Of a stretch of 64,000 nt of DNA, positions 1 to 8,437 are shown one piece after another. The stretch lies in NCBI GenBank assembly GCA_016715825.1, contig JADJXO010000001.1:62001-126000 (forward strand). The letters are read 5' to 3'. How positions within the stretch are numbered: position 1 is the first letter of the stretch; each line of letters begins with the position of its first letter. Both the position numbers and the translations under genes were made by a program. A model generated the notes under the pieces. The model ran no database searches, was not told the origin of the DNA, and worked only from the letters and a program-made list of their open reading frames with translations. Source of the DNA: Nitrospira sp. Lineage in GTDB: Bacteria > Nitrospirota > Nitrospiria > Nitrospirales > Nitrospiraceae.

Positions 1-326
1 AAGGCGCTCGACAAGGATTTGCCGGCTTTCTCTCCGAATATCCGAACTCCAGCCTCGCGCCGAATGCGAGGTTTTGGCTTGGTGAGTCGTACTATGGCAA
101 GAAGGATTTTCAGAAAGCCATCGATGCCTACGACAAGGTAGAGATCGACTATCCGAGCAGTGAGAAGGTGCCCGCCGCGCTTCTGAAGAAGGGGTATGCG
201 TTTCTGGCGATGAAGGACGTGAAACGAGCCCACTCAGCATTCAGACAAGTGATGACGCTGTACCCGGGGAGTGCAGAAGCGGGAAGAGCATCGGACAAGT
301 TGGCACAACTCAAGGAGGCACGGTAA
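1..326 (+). CDS. CpoB/YbgF-like TPR protein, C-terminal part (5' end outside window)
   Basis: The frame opens at base 3 and ends with TAA at 324-326, so only about the last 107 residues are present. They form tetratricopeptide-like repeats of the YbgF/CpoB C-terminal type (motifs NARFWLGESYY, EKVPAALLKKGYAF). In Proteobacteria CpoB works in the periplasm and links peptidoglycan synthesis to the Tol-Pal outer membrane constriction machinery. The next gene has a closely similar C-terminal domain and starts 4 bases downstream, so the two look like tandem paralogues in one operon. The N-terminal half, which would hold the signal peptide and coiled coil, is not visible. Confidence 0.8.
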   Translation, partial: GARQGFAGFLSEYPNSSLAPNARFWLGESYYGKKDFQKAIDAYDKVEIDYPSSEKVPAALLKKGYAFLAMKDVKRAHSAFRQVMTLYPGSAEAGRASDKLAQLKEAR

Positions 327-330
327 TACC

Positions 331-1092
331 ATGGGTGTTCGTCCAATGCTGTCGGGTCTTCTGGTCTGCGGGCTGTCGATATCGGCGGTTGATCTTGTCG
401 GATGTGCGCGACATGCGGATTTTATCCAAGCTCGGAACCAGCTCTCAGCGGTCGCTCGAACCCAAGACCAGGATCGTCAGCGGATGGACGCCGTCATGCG
501 TCGGTTGGAGGCCATCGAAAAGATCAAAGACCCAGTAGCTACCAAGCCACGGTTTGATGAGTTGTCCGCTCATTTCCAGAAAATGGAACATCGACTCGCC
601 AAACTGGAAGAGACTGCGAGCCGCTCAGCGGTGAAAGTGGATCCTCCAACGGAGTCTCGTGGCGTCAAGCCGGTCAAGTCCACCCCTCCGGCCGAATCCA
701 TCGCGATCGTCACTGGAATTACTCCGACATCGGCATTCAACTTAGCGTACAATGATTACCTCAATGGAAATTATGAACTCTCGGTGGCAGGGTTTCAGCG
801 GTTCGTGAAAGACTTCCCCGGGACGTCGCTGACTCCCAATGCACAGTATTGGATGGGCGAATCGTATTACAATTTGAAAGATTATGGGCGGGCGATTCAA
901 ATATTCGATTCGCTTGTGGCCGAGTACCCTGGAAACGAAAAGGTGCCGGCGGCGCTGTACAAGCTTGGATTGGCCACGGCCGAGACCGGCGATCTCACAA
1001 AGTCCAGGAGAAATCTGAAGCGAGTGCTTGAGGAGTTTCCCTCGTCGGAGGAATCGAAACTAGCCAAGAATAAGCTGGCCGAAATCCGATGA
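331..1092 (+). CDS. CpoB/YbgF-like TPR lipoprotein (second tandem copy)
   Basis: A 253-residue protein. The ATG at 331 follows an AGGAGG-like site inside the end of the preceding gene (311-320); an upstream in-frame start at 271 is less likely. The first 25 residues are a signal peptide ending in a lipobox (LVGC), so this is a predicted lipoprotein. Residues about 40-110 are heptad-like and probably form the trimeric coiled coil seen in YbgF. Residues about 130-253 are three TPR-like units (AYNDYLNGNYELSVAGF, NAQYWMGESYYNLKDYGRAI, PAALYKLGLATAETGD). By family it should act in the periplasm with Tol-Pal. The close resemblance to the preceding gene indicates local duplication. Confidence 0.85.
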   Translation: MGVRPMLSGLLVCGLSISAVDLVGCARHADFIQARNQLSAVARTQDQDRQRMDAVMRRLEAIEKIKDPVATKPRFDELSAHFQKMEHRLAKLEETASRSAVKVDPPTESRGVKPVKSTPPAESIAIVTGITPTSAFNLAYNDYLNGNYELSVAGFQRFVKDFPGTSLTPNAQYWMGESYYNLKDYGRAIQIFDSLVAEYPGNEKVPAALYKLGLATAETGDLTKSRRNLKRVLEEFPSSEESKLAKNKLAEIR

Positions 1093-1156
1093 CCGTTGCG
1101 GTCGCGCGACGTCCTACCCTTCCTACCAGCGTCTCTGTCCTGAGGAGCCTCCTGCC

Positions 1157-2935
1157 GTGCTGACGACTGACGGCAGCGGTAAGATTTGCATCCTACCAGA
1201 CGACGTCATCGGTCGCATCGCAGCGGGAGAAGTGGTCGAGCGTCCTGCAGCAGTCGTCAAAGAGCTGCTTGAGAACAGCATCGATGCCGGGAGTCGTGCG
1301 ATCACGGTTGATGTGAAGGATGGCGGCCTCTCGCTGATCCGGGTCACCGATGACGGTGAGGGCATGAGCCGGGAGGATGCGCCACGCGCGTTTCAACGGC
1401 ATGCCACCAGCAAGCTTCGGTCGGATATGGACCTCTGGTCCATCCGAACGATGGGCTTTCGAGGTGAGGCATTACCGAGTATTGCCGCGGTGGCGCATGT
1501 TCATCTGATCACGACAACGCGGGCGGGTGAACTCGGGACGGAATTGGACGTCGTGGACGGGTTGGTCGGGACCATTGCTGATGCGCCTCCCGTGATGGGG
1601 ACTAGAATCGAAATATCGGATTTGTTCAAGAATCAGCCGGCGCGAAAAAAGTTTCTCAAGTCTATTCCTACAGAGCATTCGCATATCACGCGGGTGGTGC
1701 AACAAGCGGCGTTGGCATGGCCGTCCATCCAATTTCGTCTCACGCACAACGCACAGGAACTGATGAACTATCCGGCGGTACGGTCTGAGGCTGATCGAAT
1801 CGCCCAAGTGTACCACCCTGCGTTTCTTGAACAGTGTGTGTCGCTCAATGCCGCGCTTCCTGGTGTTGCCGTCAGTGGGTATCTTGTCGATGCGGTTCAT
1901 GCGAAGTCGTCGCGCACACCGCAAGAGGTGTTTGTGAACCGTCGCCCCGTTCGGAGCCTGGCGGTGTCCCACGCCGTTGGAGAGGGCTACGGATCGTTCA
2001 TTGCCAGGGGATGCCACCCGCGATTTGTCCTGTTTTTGGAGGTGGATCCAGATCGTGTCGATGTCAATGTCCATCCCAGCAAACGAGAAGTCCGGTTTTC
2101 TGATAATGAAGCTGTGCATCAGCTGGTGCGACGAGCCGTTCGACAGGCATTGAGCCGAGAAACGACGCCGAATGATGTGCAGGACCAGAGTCGTCGTGCC
2201 GGTTCCACCCAGCAGGTCGCAGGTGCGGTGAGTCATCCGTTCTCTGCGTGTGAGTCTTCTCCGGCGACTCCAACCCCGCCCGCCTGGCAGGGTGGTGACG
2301 CTCAATTGACGTTCGTCAATGAGGCAGCAGAGTCCTATGCTCGGGTCTCCTCCATCGAAGTGATCCCGCTGGGACAGATCAATCGAACGTACCTCGTGGC
2401 TCAAGTCGGGAAAGATTTGACCGTGATCGATCAGCATACCGCGCATGAGCGCGTCCTGTTTGAACGACTGCAGCGGGCCTGGGCGACGCGCAAGATGGAG
2501 GCTCAGGCGCTGCTCATTCCTGACCCAGTTGACGTGTCTCCGGCTCACGCTGCCTTGCTGCAGCGGTACCGGGGGGATCTGGAGCAGTTAGGGTTGGAGA
2601 TCGAACCGTTCGGCATCTCAACGGTTCTGATCAGATCGACCCCGGTTGGTCTTGGGCGTATCGATGGGAGCCTGTTTCTTCACGATCTTCTCGAAGACCT
2701 CATCCATTGGGACAGTCTGACAAGTCTGGAGGCAAGGGTTCGTTCGGTATTGGCCTCGCTGGCCTGTCACGGTGCCGTCCGCGCTGGTCGTCTCATGAGA
2801 CTGGAAGAAATCAAAGCGCTGGTAGACGAATGGCGGAGCGAAGGAGAAATTACCACCTGTCCCCACGGACGCAGAACCTCGTTCCGCCTCACGGTCAGTG
2901 AGCTTGAAAAACTTTTTGGGCGGGTCGGTTGGTAG
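1157..2935 (+). CDS. mutL: DNA mismatch repair protein MutL
   Basis: A 592-residue protein with a GTG start preceded by TGAGGAG. The N-terminal GHKL ATPase is clear: ELLENSIDAG at 36-45, DDGEGM at 65-70, then HATSKL and TMGFRGEAL. The C-terminal dimerisation domain carries the metal-dependent nicking endonuclease motif of MutL from species lacking MutH: DQHTAHERVLFE from residue 425, ACHGAVRAG and CPHGR near the end. The fourth motif position is Thr where Ala is usual; the Asp, His and Glu ligands remain. MutL couples MutS mismatch recognition to strand nicking. It lies 30 bases before miaA, a common neighbour. Confidence 0.97.
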   Translation: MLTTDGSGKICILPDDVIGRIAAGEVVERPAAVVKELLENSIDAGSRAITVDVKDGGLSLIRVTDDGEGMSREDAPRAFQRHATSKLRSDMDLWSIRTMGFRGEALPSIAAVAHVHLITTTRAGELGTELDVVDGLVGTIADAPPVMGTRIEISDLFKNQPARKKFLKSIPTEHSHITRVVQQAALAWPSIQFRLTHNAQELMNYPAVRSEADRIAQVYHPAFLEQCVSLNAALPGVAVSGYLVDAVHAKSSRTPQEVFVNRRPVRSLAVSHAVGEGYGSFIARGCHPRFVLFLEVDPDRVDVNVHPSKREVRFSDNEAVHQLVRRAVRQALSRETTPNDVQDQSRRAGSTQQVAGAVSHPFSACESSPATPTPPAWQGGDAQLTFVNEAAESYARVSSIEVIPLGQINRTYLVAQVGKDLTVIDQHTAHERVLFERLQRAWATRKMEAQALLIPDPVDVSPAHAALLQRYRGDLEQLGLEIEPFGISTVLIRSTPVGLGRIDGSLFLHDLLEDLIHWDSLTSLEARVRSVLASLACHGAVRAGRLMRLEEIKALVDEWRSEGEITTCPHGRRTSFRLTVSELEKLFGRVGW

Positions 2936-2965
2936 GCTATTCTGTCCCTCGTCCCACGTGAATCT

Positions 2966-3985
2966 ATGCTTTCAGAACTTCTACGTCGCCACCGGCCGTT
3001 GGTTGTGCTGCTGGGACCGACGGCCGTCGGAAAAAGTCGAGTTGCGACAACGGTGGCCCGCCGGTTTGATACCGAGGTCCTGACAGCCGATTCTCGTCAG
3101 GTGTACCGTGGAATGGACATCGGAACAGATAAGCCGACGGTCGCAGAGCGTCAGGGTGTGCCGCATCGGCTGATTGATCTGGTTGATCCTCACGAAGCAT
3201 TCAATGCCGGGCGGTATCGCCGCGTGGCATTGGAGGAAATCGATCGATTATATGCTGCGAACCGGCTCCCGTTCGTGGTAGGGGGTACAGGGTTGTACAT
3301 ACGGACCTTGGTACGAGGGTTATGCGCAGCGCCCGAGTCCGATCCCCGTGTGAGGGCAGACCTCAACAAGTTAAGAGACGAAAGGGGGAAATGCGGCCTC
3401 TATGCGGAATTGCAGCGCACTGATCCTGAGGCGGCAGCCCGGTTGCACCCGAATGACGAATCAAAGGTGATGCGGGCGCTGGAGGTCTACCGATTGTCGG
3501 GGCGCTCGATCTCGGTCATCCAGGAGGAACATCGGTTTCAGGAAAGACCGTTTTCGGCTCTGCTGATCGGACTCCAGCGCCCTCCGGACATCCTGTATCA
3601 AAGAATTGAAGAACGTATCGATTGGCAGTTGACGCATGGAATGGTAGAAGAGACGCAGTCATTGCTCAATCAGGGATGTGGGCGGGAGCTGGCTTCCATG
3701 AAAGGGCTTGGTTATCGTCAGGTCGGAGCCTTTTTGGCAGATGCGTACGACTATCCTGAAATGGTGCGCCAGTTCAAGCGAGACACCAGACACTTTGCGA
3801 AACGGCAGATGACCTGGTTTCGAAAGGAGCCAGGGATCGTCTGGCTGCCGATCGAAGAAGGGGAACGGCCTGAACAAACGGCCGAACAAGTGATCAGACA
3901 GATCGAACAGTTTATGAGGACTTTGGAGCGGCAGGCCCCGTCCAGTGTGAGGGAAGGGGCAGCCTATGGAAAGGGATCTGCATGA
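2966..3985 (+). CDS. miaA: tRNA dimethylallyltransferase
   Basis: A 339-residue enzyme that transfers a dimethylallyl group to N6 of A37 in tRNAs reading UNN codons. The P-loop LLGPTAVGKS lies at residues about 15-24, followed by the substrate-binding ADSRQVYRGMDIGTDKP segment and by VGGTGLYIRTLV. The later GLGYRQ and RHFAKRQMTWFRK segments are the tRNA-binding signature. The length is normal for the family. The stop overlaps the start of mtnP by four bases (ATGA), so the two are probably translationally coupled. Confidence 0.97.
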   Translation: MLSELLRRHRPLVVLLGPTAVGKSRVATTVARRFDTEVLTADSRQVYRGMDIGTDKPTVAERQGVPHRLIDLVDPHEAFNAGRYRRVALEEIDRLYAANRLPFVVGGTGLYIRTLVRGLCAAPESDPRVRADLNKLRDERGKCGLYAELQRTDPEAAARLHPNDESKVMRALEVYRLSGRSISVIQEEHRFQERPFSALLIGLQRPPDILYQRIEERIDWQLTHGMVEETQSLLNQGCGRELASMKGLGYRQVGAFLADAYDYPEMVRQFKRDTRHFAKRQMTWFRKEPGIVWLPIEEGERPEQTAEQVIRQIEQFMRTLERQAPSSVREGAAYGKGSA

Positions 3986-4881
3986 AGATGAAGACCAGCA
4001 AGCGGCATGCGACGGTCGGCGTGATCGGAGGAAGTGGGCTCTATAACATTGAAGGGTTAAGAGCGACTCGATCAATTCGGGTGCGAACGCCGTTCGGAGT
4101 TCCCTCCGATGCGATTACCCTGGGCACGCTCGAAGGCGTTCAGGTGGCCTTTCTCTCCCGGCATGGTCAAGGACATCTGTTGAATCCAACGGGGATTAAC
4201 TATCGCGCCAACATTTTTGCGCTCAAGTCTCTTGGTGTCTCCCATATTATTTCGATCAGCGCCGTCGGGAGCATGAAGGAATCGATTCGACCTGGAGACG
4301 TCGTGATACCGGACCAGTTTATCGATCTGACTAAGCGCCGTCCCTCGACGTTTTTTGAAAATGGGATCGTGGCACATGTGGCGTTTGGTGAGCCGGTCTG
4401 TGCTGAGCTGGGACACGCGCTGCGGTCATCAGCCGAGCAAGTCGGGGCCACGGTGCATCCACGGGGGACCTATCTCTGTATGGAAGGTCCGCAGTTTTCG
4501 ACCAAGGCGGAATCGCAACTCTACCGGCAATGGGGAGTCGATGTGATCGGAATGACCAATATGCCGGAGGCCAAACTGGCGAGAGAAGCGGAGCTCTCGT
4601 ACGCGACGGTGGCTCTTGTCACCGACTATGACTGCTGGCATGAAACGGAGGAGGCTGTGACGGTAGACGCGGTGTTGGCCACCCTGCACCGTAATGTGGC
4701 TGTGGCCAAGCAGATCCTTCGGGCGGTCATGCCAGCCTTCACCGAGCTCAGATCCTGCACCTGTCATCGCGCGTTGGAGAATGCGATTCTGACCGCGCCG
4801 AAACGAATTCCTGCGGCGGTTCGGAAGCGGCTCGCCGTGCTCATTGCTCGTGCGTTGAGACCACAGAAAGGAGCCCGTTAG
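3982..4881 (+). CDS. mtnP: S-methyl-5'-thioadenosine phosphorylase (MTAP family)
   Basis: A 299-residue purine nucleoside phosphorylase of the MTAP class, which cleaves methylthioadenosine (from polyamine or quorum-signal synthesis) to adenine and 5-methylthioribose-1-phosphate. Visible motifs are GVIGGSGLYNIEGL near the N-terminus, the phosphate-binding SRHGQGH region, EGPQFSTKAES and GMTNMPEAKLAREAE. The ATG overlaps the miaA stop; the PfkB kinase gene follows after 2 bases, which suggests joint purine or ribose salvage. The NMPEA segment with downstream DYDCWH favours MTA over other nucleosides, but specificity cannot be settled by reading alone. Confidence 0.92.
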   Translation: MKMKTSKRHATVGVIGGSGLYNIEGLRATRSIRVRTPFGVPSDAITLGTLEGVQVAFLSRHGQGHLLNPTGINYRANIFALKSLGVSHIISISAVGSMKESIRPGDVVIPDQFIDLTKRRPSTFFENGIVAHVAFGEPVCAELGHALRSSAEQVGATVHPRGTYLCMEGPQFSTKAESQLYRQWGVDVIGMTNMPEAKLAREAELSYATVALVTDYDCWHETEEAVTVDAVLATLHRNVAVAKQILRAVMPAFTELRSCTCHRALENAILTAPKRIPAAVRKRLAVLIARALRPQKGAR

Positions 4882-4883
4882 TC

Positions 4884-5795
4884 ATGGGGAAATTGCTCGT
4901 AGTCGGATCGGTTGCGCTCGATACAGTCAAAACGCCATTCGGCGAAGGAACCGACATCCTAGGAGGGTCGGCGACCTATTTCTCGACGGCCGCCAGTTTC
5001 TTTACATCGGTGGCGCTGATCGCCGTGGTCGGAGAAGACTTTCCGCAACAACATGTCGCGTTTCTCAAAAGTCGAGGAATTGACCTCACAGGCCTGGAGC
5101 GTCGTCCCGGAGCCACCTTTCGCTGGAAAGGAGAATATACCCATCAGCTGAACGAAGCCCATACCTTGGATACGCAGCTCAATGTCTTCGAGACGTTTCG
5201 CCCCCAAATCCCAGAAGCCTATTGCGCACCCGATGTCTTGTTTCTGGGAAATATTCATCCCGAGCTGCAACTCGATGTGCTGCAGAAAGTTCAGCGTCCG
5301 GCCCTTGTGGCGTGCGATACGATGAATTTCTGGATCAATGGGCAGCGAGACGCACTTTGGAAGGTGCTGGAGAAGGTCGATGTGCTGATCATCAACGACG
5401 GGGAGGCTCGAGCCTTGGGCCAAGACTCGAACTTAGTGAAAGTCGCCAAGCTCGTGCTTGCCCGAGGCCCCAAACACTTGATCGTGAAACGCGGAGAGTA
5501 CGGGGTGTTGATGTTCAATGAGAAACAGGTGTTCGGTGCACCGGCATTTCCGCTCGAAGACGTCCGTGATCCGACCGGAGCGGGAGATACCTTTGCTGGA
5601 GGATTTCTCGGGTATTTGGCGGCAACCGGAAATCGCTCGCCCGAGGCGATGAAGCAGGCGATTATCTTCGGAAGCGTCATGGCGTCATTTACAGTAGAAG
5701 CCTTTAGTCTTGACCGATTGCGAATCCTGGATTACAAAGAGATTCAGGCTCGGTTCTCAGAATTCAAGCGGTTAACGCATTTTGAGGATATTTGA
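4884..5795 (+). CDS. PfkB-family carbohydrate/nucleoside kinase
   Basis: A 303-residue ribokinase-fold kinase starting with ATG after AAAGGAG. The N-terminal GGSATYFSTAASF segment is the substrate-side PfkB signature, and DPTGAGDTFAGGFLGYL (about residues 229-245) is the C-terminal signature with the catalytic Asp and anion hole. It lies 2 bases after the MTA phosphorylase gene, so a role in salvaging the adenosine or ribose product is plausible, for example as an adenosine-kinase-like enzyme. That is context inference; the substrate is not readable from the sequence. Its stop overlaps the next start by one base (TGATG). Confidence 0.88.
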   Translation: MGKLLVVGSVALDTVKTPFGEGTDILGGSATYFSTAASFFTSVALIAVVGEDFPQQHVAFLKSRGIDLTGLERRPGATFRWKGEYTHQLNEAHTLDTQLNVFETFRPQIPEAYCAPDVLFLGNIHPELQLDVLQKVQRPALVACDTMNFWINGQRDALWKVLEKVDVLIINDGEARALGQDSNLVKVAKLVLARGPKHLIVKRGEYGVLMFNEKQVFGAPAFPLEDVRDPTGAGDTFAGGFLGYLAATGNRSPEAMKQAIIFGSVMASFTVEAFSLDRLRILDYKEIQARFSEFKRLTHFEDI

Positions 5796-6475
5796 TGGTC
5801 AGCGTGAATAGTCGGTGCGGCCAACTGAATCGTTGTCTGGTGCCGGTGTGTGTAGGCGCCTTAACCATCATGACGGGATGTGCAACCGACAAGGAAGCGG
5901 TCCGCAAGTCGCAAGGGCATTATCAAGAAGGCGTCGCCAGTTTACCGGCAGATCGTCAACGGGCGTTTGTGTCATTTCAGAAGTCCGTCCAGTTGAACCC
6001 AGCGAACAAGGAGTCACGGTACGCGTTAGGGCATGTGTATGTCCTCCAGGGCAAGCTCCCCCTTGCGGAAGAGCAATTTCGGGCGGCCATCAAGATTGAC
6101 GAATCGTATTCCGAAGCGCACACGTATCTCGGACAGGTCCTTGCGAACCAAGATCGGTGGGATGAAGCGATTGTGTCCTACAGACAGGCGCTCGCGAATC
6201 CCCTGTACCCGACTCCTGATTTGGCCAGATTTCATCTCGGTCGTGCGCTTGCACACCAGGGAGATCTGCACGGGTCCATGGAGGCGTTCGAGGATGCGGC
6301 CTCAGCCAGTCCTCCCAGCGTCCCTCCGGCAATGACCCATCTGGAGCTCGGACGGGTGTACTATAAATTGGGGTATACGACGCGAGCCCGGGAGGTCCTG
6401 AAGAAAGTCGCGACGATGGATGAGGGCGGGGGATTGGCAGAGGCGGCATCGGAACTGTTGACTCGATTGAAGTAG
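5795..6475 (+). CDS. TPR repeat lipoprotein
   Basis: A 226-residue protein with an N-terminal hydrophobic stretch ending in a lipobox-like IMTGC, then about four TPR units (SRYALGHVYVLQGKLPLAEEQF, EAHTYLGQVLANQDRWDEAI, ARFHLGRALAHQGDLHGSM, THLELGRVYYKLGYTTRA). The architecture resembles PilF/PilW outer membrane lipoproteins that help assemble type IV pilus secretins, and a PilB-type ATPase is encoded at 39-41 kb, but the link is only suggestive. The ATG at 5795 overlaps the kinase stop by one base; the TTG one codon upstream is less likely. The RodZ-like gene follows after 7 bases. Confidence 0.8.
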   Translation: MVSVNSRCGQLNRCLVPVCVGALTIMTGCATDKEAVRKSQGHYQEGVASLPADRQRAFVSFQKSVQLNPANKESRYALGHVYVLQGKLPLAEEQFRAAIKIDESYSEAHTYLGQVLANQDRWDEAIVSYRQALANPLYPTPDLARFHLGRALAHQGDLHGSMEAFEDAASASPPSVPPAMTHLELGRVYYKLGYTTRAREVLKKVATMDEGGGLAEAASELLTRLK

Positions 6476-6482
6476 GAGACCT

Positions 6483-7412
6483 ATGGAGTCGGTCGGCGAA
6501 TTCTTCAGGCAAGTTCGGGAGACCAAGGGGTTGACGGTCGATGAGGTTGCGTCCAAGACCCGTATTCGTGCGGACTTCGTCAAGGCACTCGAAGACGGGA
6601 ATTTTGCCAAGTTGCCGGACCAGGTCTTCGCTCGGGGATTTGTGCGGTCCTATGCACGCTCGCTGGGCCTTGATGAAGAGGATGCGATTCATCGGTTTAT
6701 TCAGTCGGCCGGGTCGTTCTATGAGAAACAGGATGAACGTGAACGGCTGAAGGTTCGGCAGGTCGAGGAAGATCGCAAACGCCAAGCCAATCGAAAGACG
6801 GTCGCCATTGCGATCGGCCTTGCCGTGCTGACGTTAATCTTTCTCCTAAGCCGAGAACAATCCGCGGTGTTCCGTCAGGGCGCACCGGAACCAGCGTCCT
6901 TGGCGAAACGGCCGGCTCAAGCGGGCAAGGATCTGCCGGAACCGAGTGCCCGCGGACCGGAACATGCTCCAGAAACGTCGAAGCCAAGTGAGGTGCCTGC
7001 AGGTCTGTCAAAACCCACGGCGGACACGTCGCCCAAGCAGGAGGCAAACTCAACCGCTGTGGCGGTGTCCAAAGTTGAGCCCGGGGTGGTGTCCGCGGTT
7101 TCCACCGCATCCCCAGGCAGTGATGGTCCGCTGGCAGGGTTATCGTTGAACGGGGCTGTGGATCGGGGTGATGGACAGCTCGTTCTGGATTTAGAAGCCA
7201 CGGAGTTGAGTTGGGTCGTCGTACAGATCGACAATGGCAGCCCTCAGGAATCACTGCTTCGGCCTGGTGAAAAGTCCCATTGGACGGGGCAGGATCAGTT
7301 CATCCTCACGCTTGGCAACGCCGGGGGAGTGAAAGCTGAATTAAACGGTAAACCTCAAAAGCCGTTTGGGCCCAGCGGCAAAGTGGCTCGCGACATTGTG
7401 TTGAAACGGTAG
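6483..7412 (+). CDS. RodZ-like helix-turn-helix membrane protein
   Basis: A 309-residue protein. Residues about 1-75 form an Xre-type HTH (FRQVRETKGLTVDEVASKTRI then FARGFVRSYARSLGLDE), the RodZ cytoplasmic domain that binds MreB. A membrane segment lies at about 101-120 (VAIAIGLAVLTLIFLL). A Pro/Ala/Ser-rich linker follows, and the last 80 residues form the DUF4115-type periplasmic beta domain (LVLDLEATELSWVVVQIDNG). RodZ couples the MreB cytoskeleton to cell-wall elongation. An AGGAG overlapping the upstream stop precedes the ATG. It seems to close the operon, since 215 bases without a gene follow. Confidence 0.88.
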   Translation: MESVGEFFRQVRETKGLTVDEVASKTRIRADFVKALEDGNFAKLPDQVFARGFVRSYARSLGLDEEDAIHRFIQSAGSFYEKQDERERLKVRQVEEDRKRQANRKTVAIAIGLAVLTLIFLLSREQSAVFRQGAPEPASLAKRPAQAGKDLPEPSARGPEHAPETSKPSEVPAGLSKPTADTSPKQEANSTAVAVSKVEPGVVSAVSTASPGSDGPLAGLSLNGAVDRGDGQLVLDLEATELSWVVVQIDNGSPQESLLRPGEKSHWTGQDQFILTLGNAGGVKAELNGKPQKPFGPSGKVARDIVLKR

Positions 7413-7502
7413 TGTCGTTGAATTCATCCATCTTCTGTTTTATCCAGAACATGCATTCAGACAAGGGATCAGACGAGCGCTATGTGTCGGTGGGGTGTTT
7501 CC

Positions 7503-7532
7503 TTGACAGAAATTCAAAAGCATTGGTATAGT
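7503..7532 (+). promoter_or_regulatory. Sigma70-type promoter for the cytochrome c gene
   Basis: TTGACA at 7503-7508, an 18-base spacer and TATAGT at 7527-7532 lie about 95 bases upstream of the cytochrome start. This is a near-consensus housekeeping promoter in the only large gap before that gene. Prediction by eye only. Confidence 0.6.
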
Positions 7533-7627
7533 TTTACGAATTTACCTGTCTTTTGAGAATTGAGCAGGCAAGTCAGCGGCCTGGAGTGGATGAAGGCCGA
7601 TGGGTTTAACACAAAGGAGGACGTCTG

Positions 7628-8074
7628 ATGGGGTATCTGTCCAAGTTTTTGGGTATCAGTGCAGCGATTATGCTCCTCTCGGTTTCAGTGGTGGGAGCTG
7701 AAGAAAAAGACCCTTTGAAGCCACGTGTTCCGGCTGATCAGATGGCTGAGGCAAAAGGTATGAAGAATCCGGTCGATGTCACTCCGGAGAGCATTGCAAA
7801 AGGGAAGGCCTTGTATGAGGGGAAGGGCACCTGTTTCAATTGCCACGGCAAGGCTGGTGACGGACAGGGTGAAGCCGGCAAGATTTTGAATCCAAGCCCA
7901 CGGGATTTCACCAATTGCAAGTTCCACAAGAAGCGGAAAGATGGCGAACTCTTCTGGGCCATCAAGAACGGCAGCCCCGGCACGGGTATGGTTTCATTGA
8001 TCCCGGCTGCGATCAATGAGGAAGAAGCCTGGGCCATCATCAACTACGAGCGGAGCTTCTGTAAGAAGGATTAG
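7628..8074 (+). CDS. Small periplasmic c-type cytochrome (class I, one haem)
   Basis: A 148-residue protein with a Sec signal peptide of about 24 residues (cleavage near VVGA-EE) and one CXXCH haem site (CFNCH, about residues 68-72) after GKALYEGKGT. The downstream GTGMVSLIP supplies the likely Met axial ligand. It has a strong AAAGGAGG ribosome site, its own promoter upstream and a terminator just after, so it is a monocistronic and probably well expressed electron carrier. The mature size of about 13 kDa fits a soluble periplasmic shuttle. The partner oxidoreductase is not in this window. Confidence 0.92.
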   Translation: MGYLSKFLGISAAIMLLSVSVVGAEEKDPLKPRVPADQMAEAKGMKNPVDVTPESIAKGKALYEGKGTCFNCHGKAGDGQGEAGKILNPSPRDFTNCKFHKKRKDGELFWAIKNGSPGTGMVSLIPAAINEEEAWAIINYERSFCKKD

Positions 8075-8110
8075 TCTCGTTTGTTGAGGGAGGTTCCACG
8101 AGTCGATAGG

Positions 8111-8143
8111 AAAAGGGTGGGGAGGTCACTCTCCACCCTTTTC
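8111..8143 (+). terminator. Rho-independent terminator after the cytochrome c gene
   Basis: A 14-base stem, AAAAGGGTGGGGAG pairing with CTCTCCACCCTTTT (one G-U), with a 5-base GTCA-type loop and ending in Ts. It lies 36 bases after the cytochrome stop. The A-rich left arm would also let it work for the opposite strand. Confidence 0.8.
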
Positions 8144-8437
8144 ATTTGCGTCTCGCTCATAAGAATATCGACCGGTTAACGCCGGTTTACGATCTCTAAC
8201 CCGCTCCCAATACCCCGTCAGCGTTCATAAAAATCAGAAATATTGTCCCTGCCTCTGGGATCCCCTCAAAAGGGGGGACCACACGAACATCCGCCTGAGT
8301 CATGCATTGGAGCTTGCGCTGTGGATATAAAAAGGGGTAGAGTCCGCCCACTGTGAAAAAACTGAGAGCAGCACTCAAACGAGGTGACAACCACTATGGG
8401 GCCGTCTGTTTTCATCACTTGGAATAGGAGGGCGACT
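8144..8437. other. Intergenic, no gene seen
   Basis: About 290 bases between the cytochrome terminator and the ribosome site (AGGAGGG, 8426-8432) of the repeat protein. It holds an A/T-rich GATATAAAAAGG stretch at 8325-8335 that could be a -10 region, but no convincing -35 box was found. Short open frames here have no ribosome site and no recognisable content. Confidence 0.5.

Noticed and set aside
1472..2548. Long minus-strand frame inside mutL
   Set aside because: Antisense to a fully conserved MutL; a by-product of codon bias.
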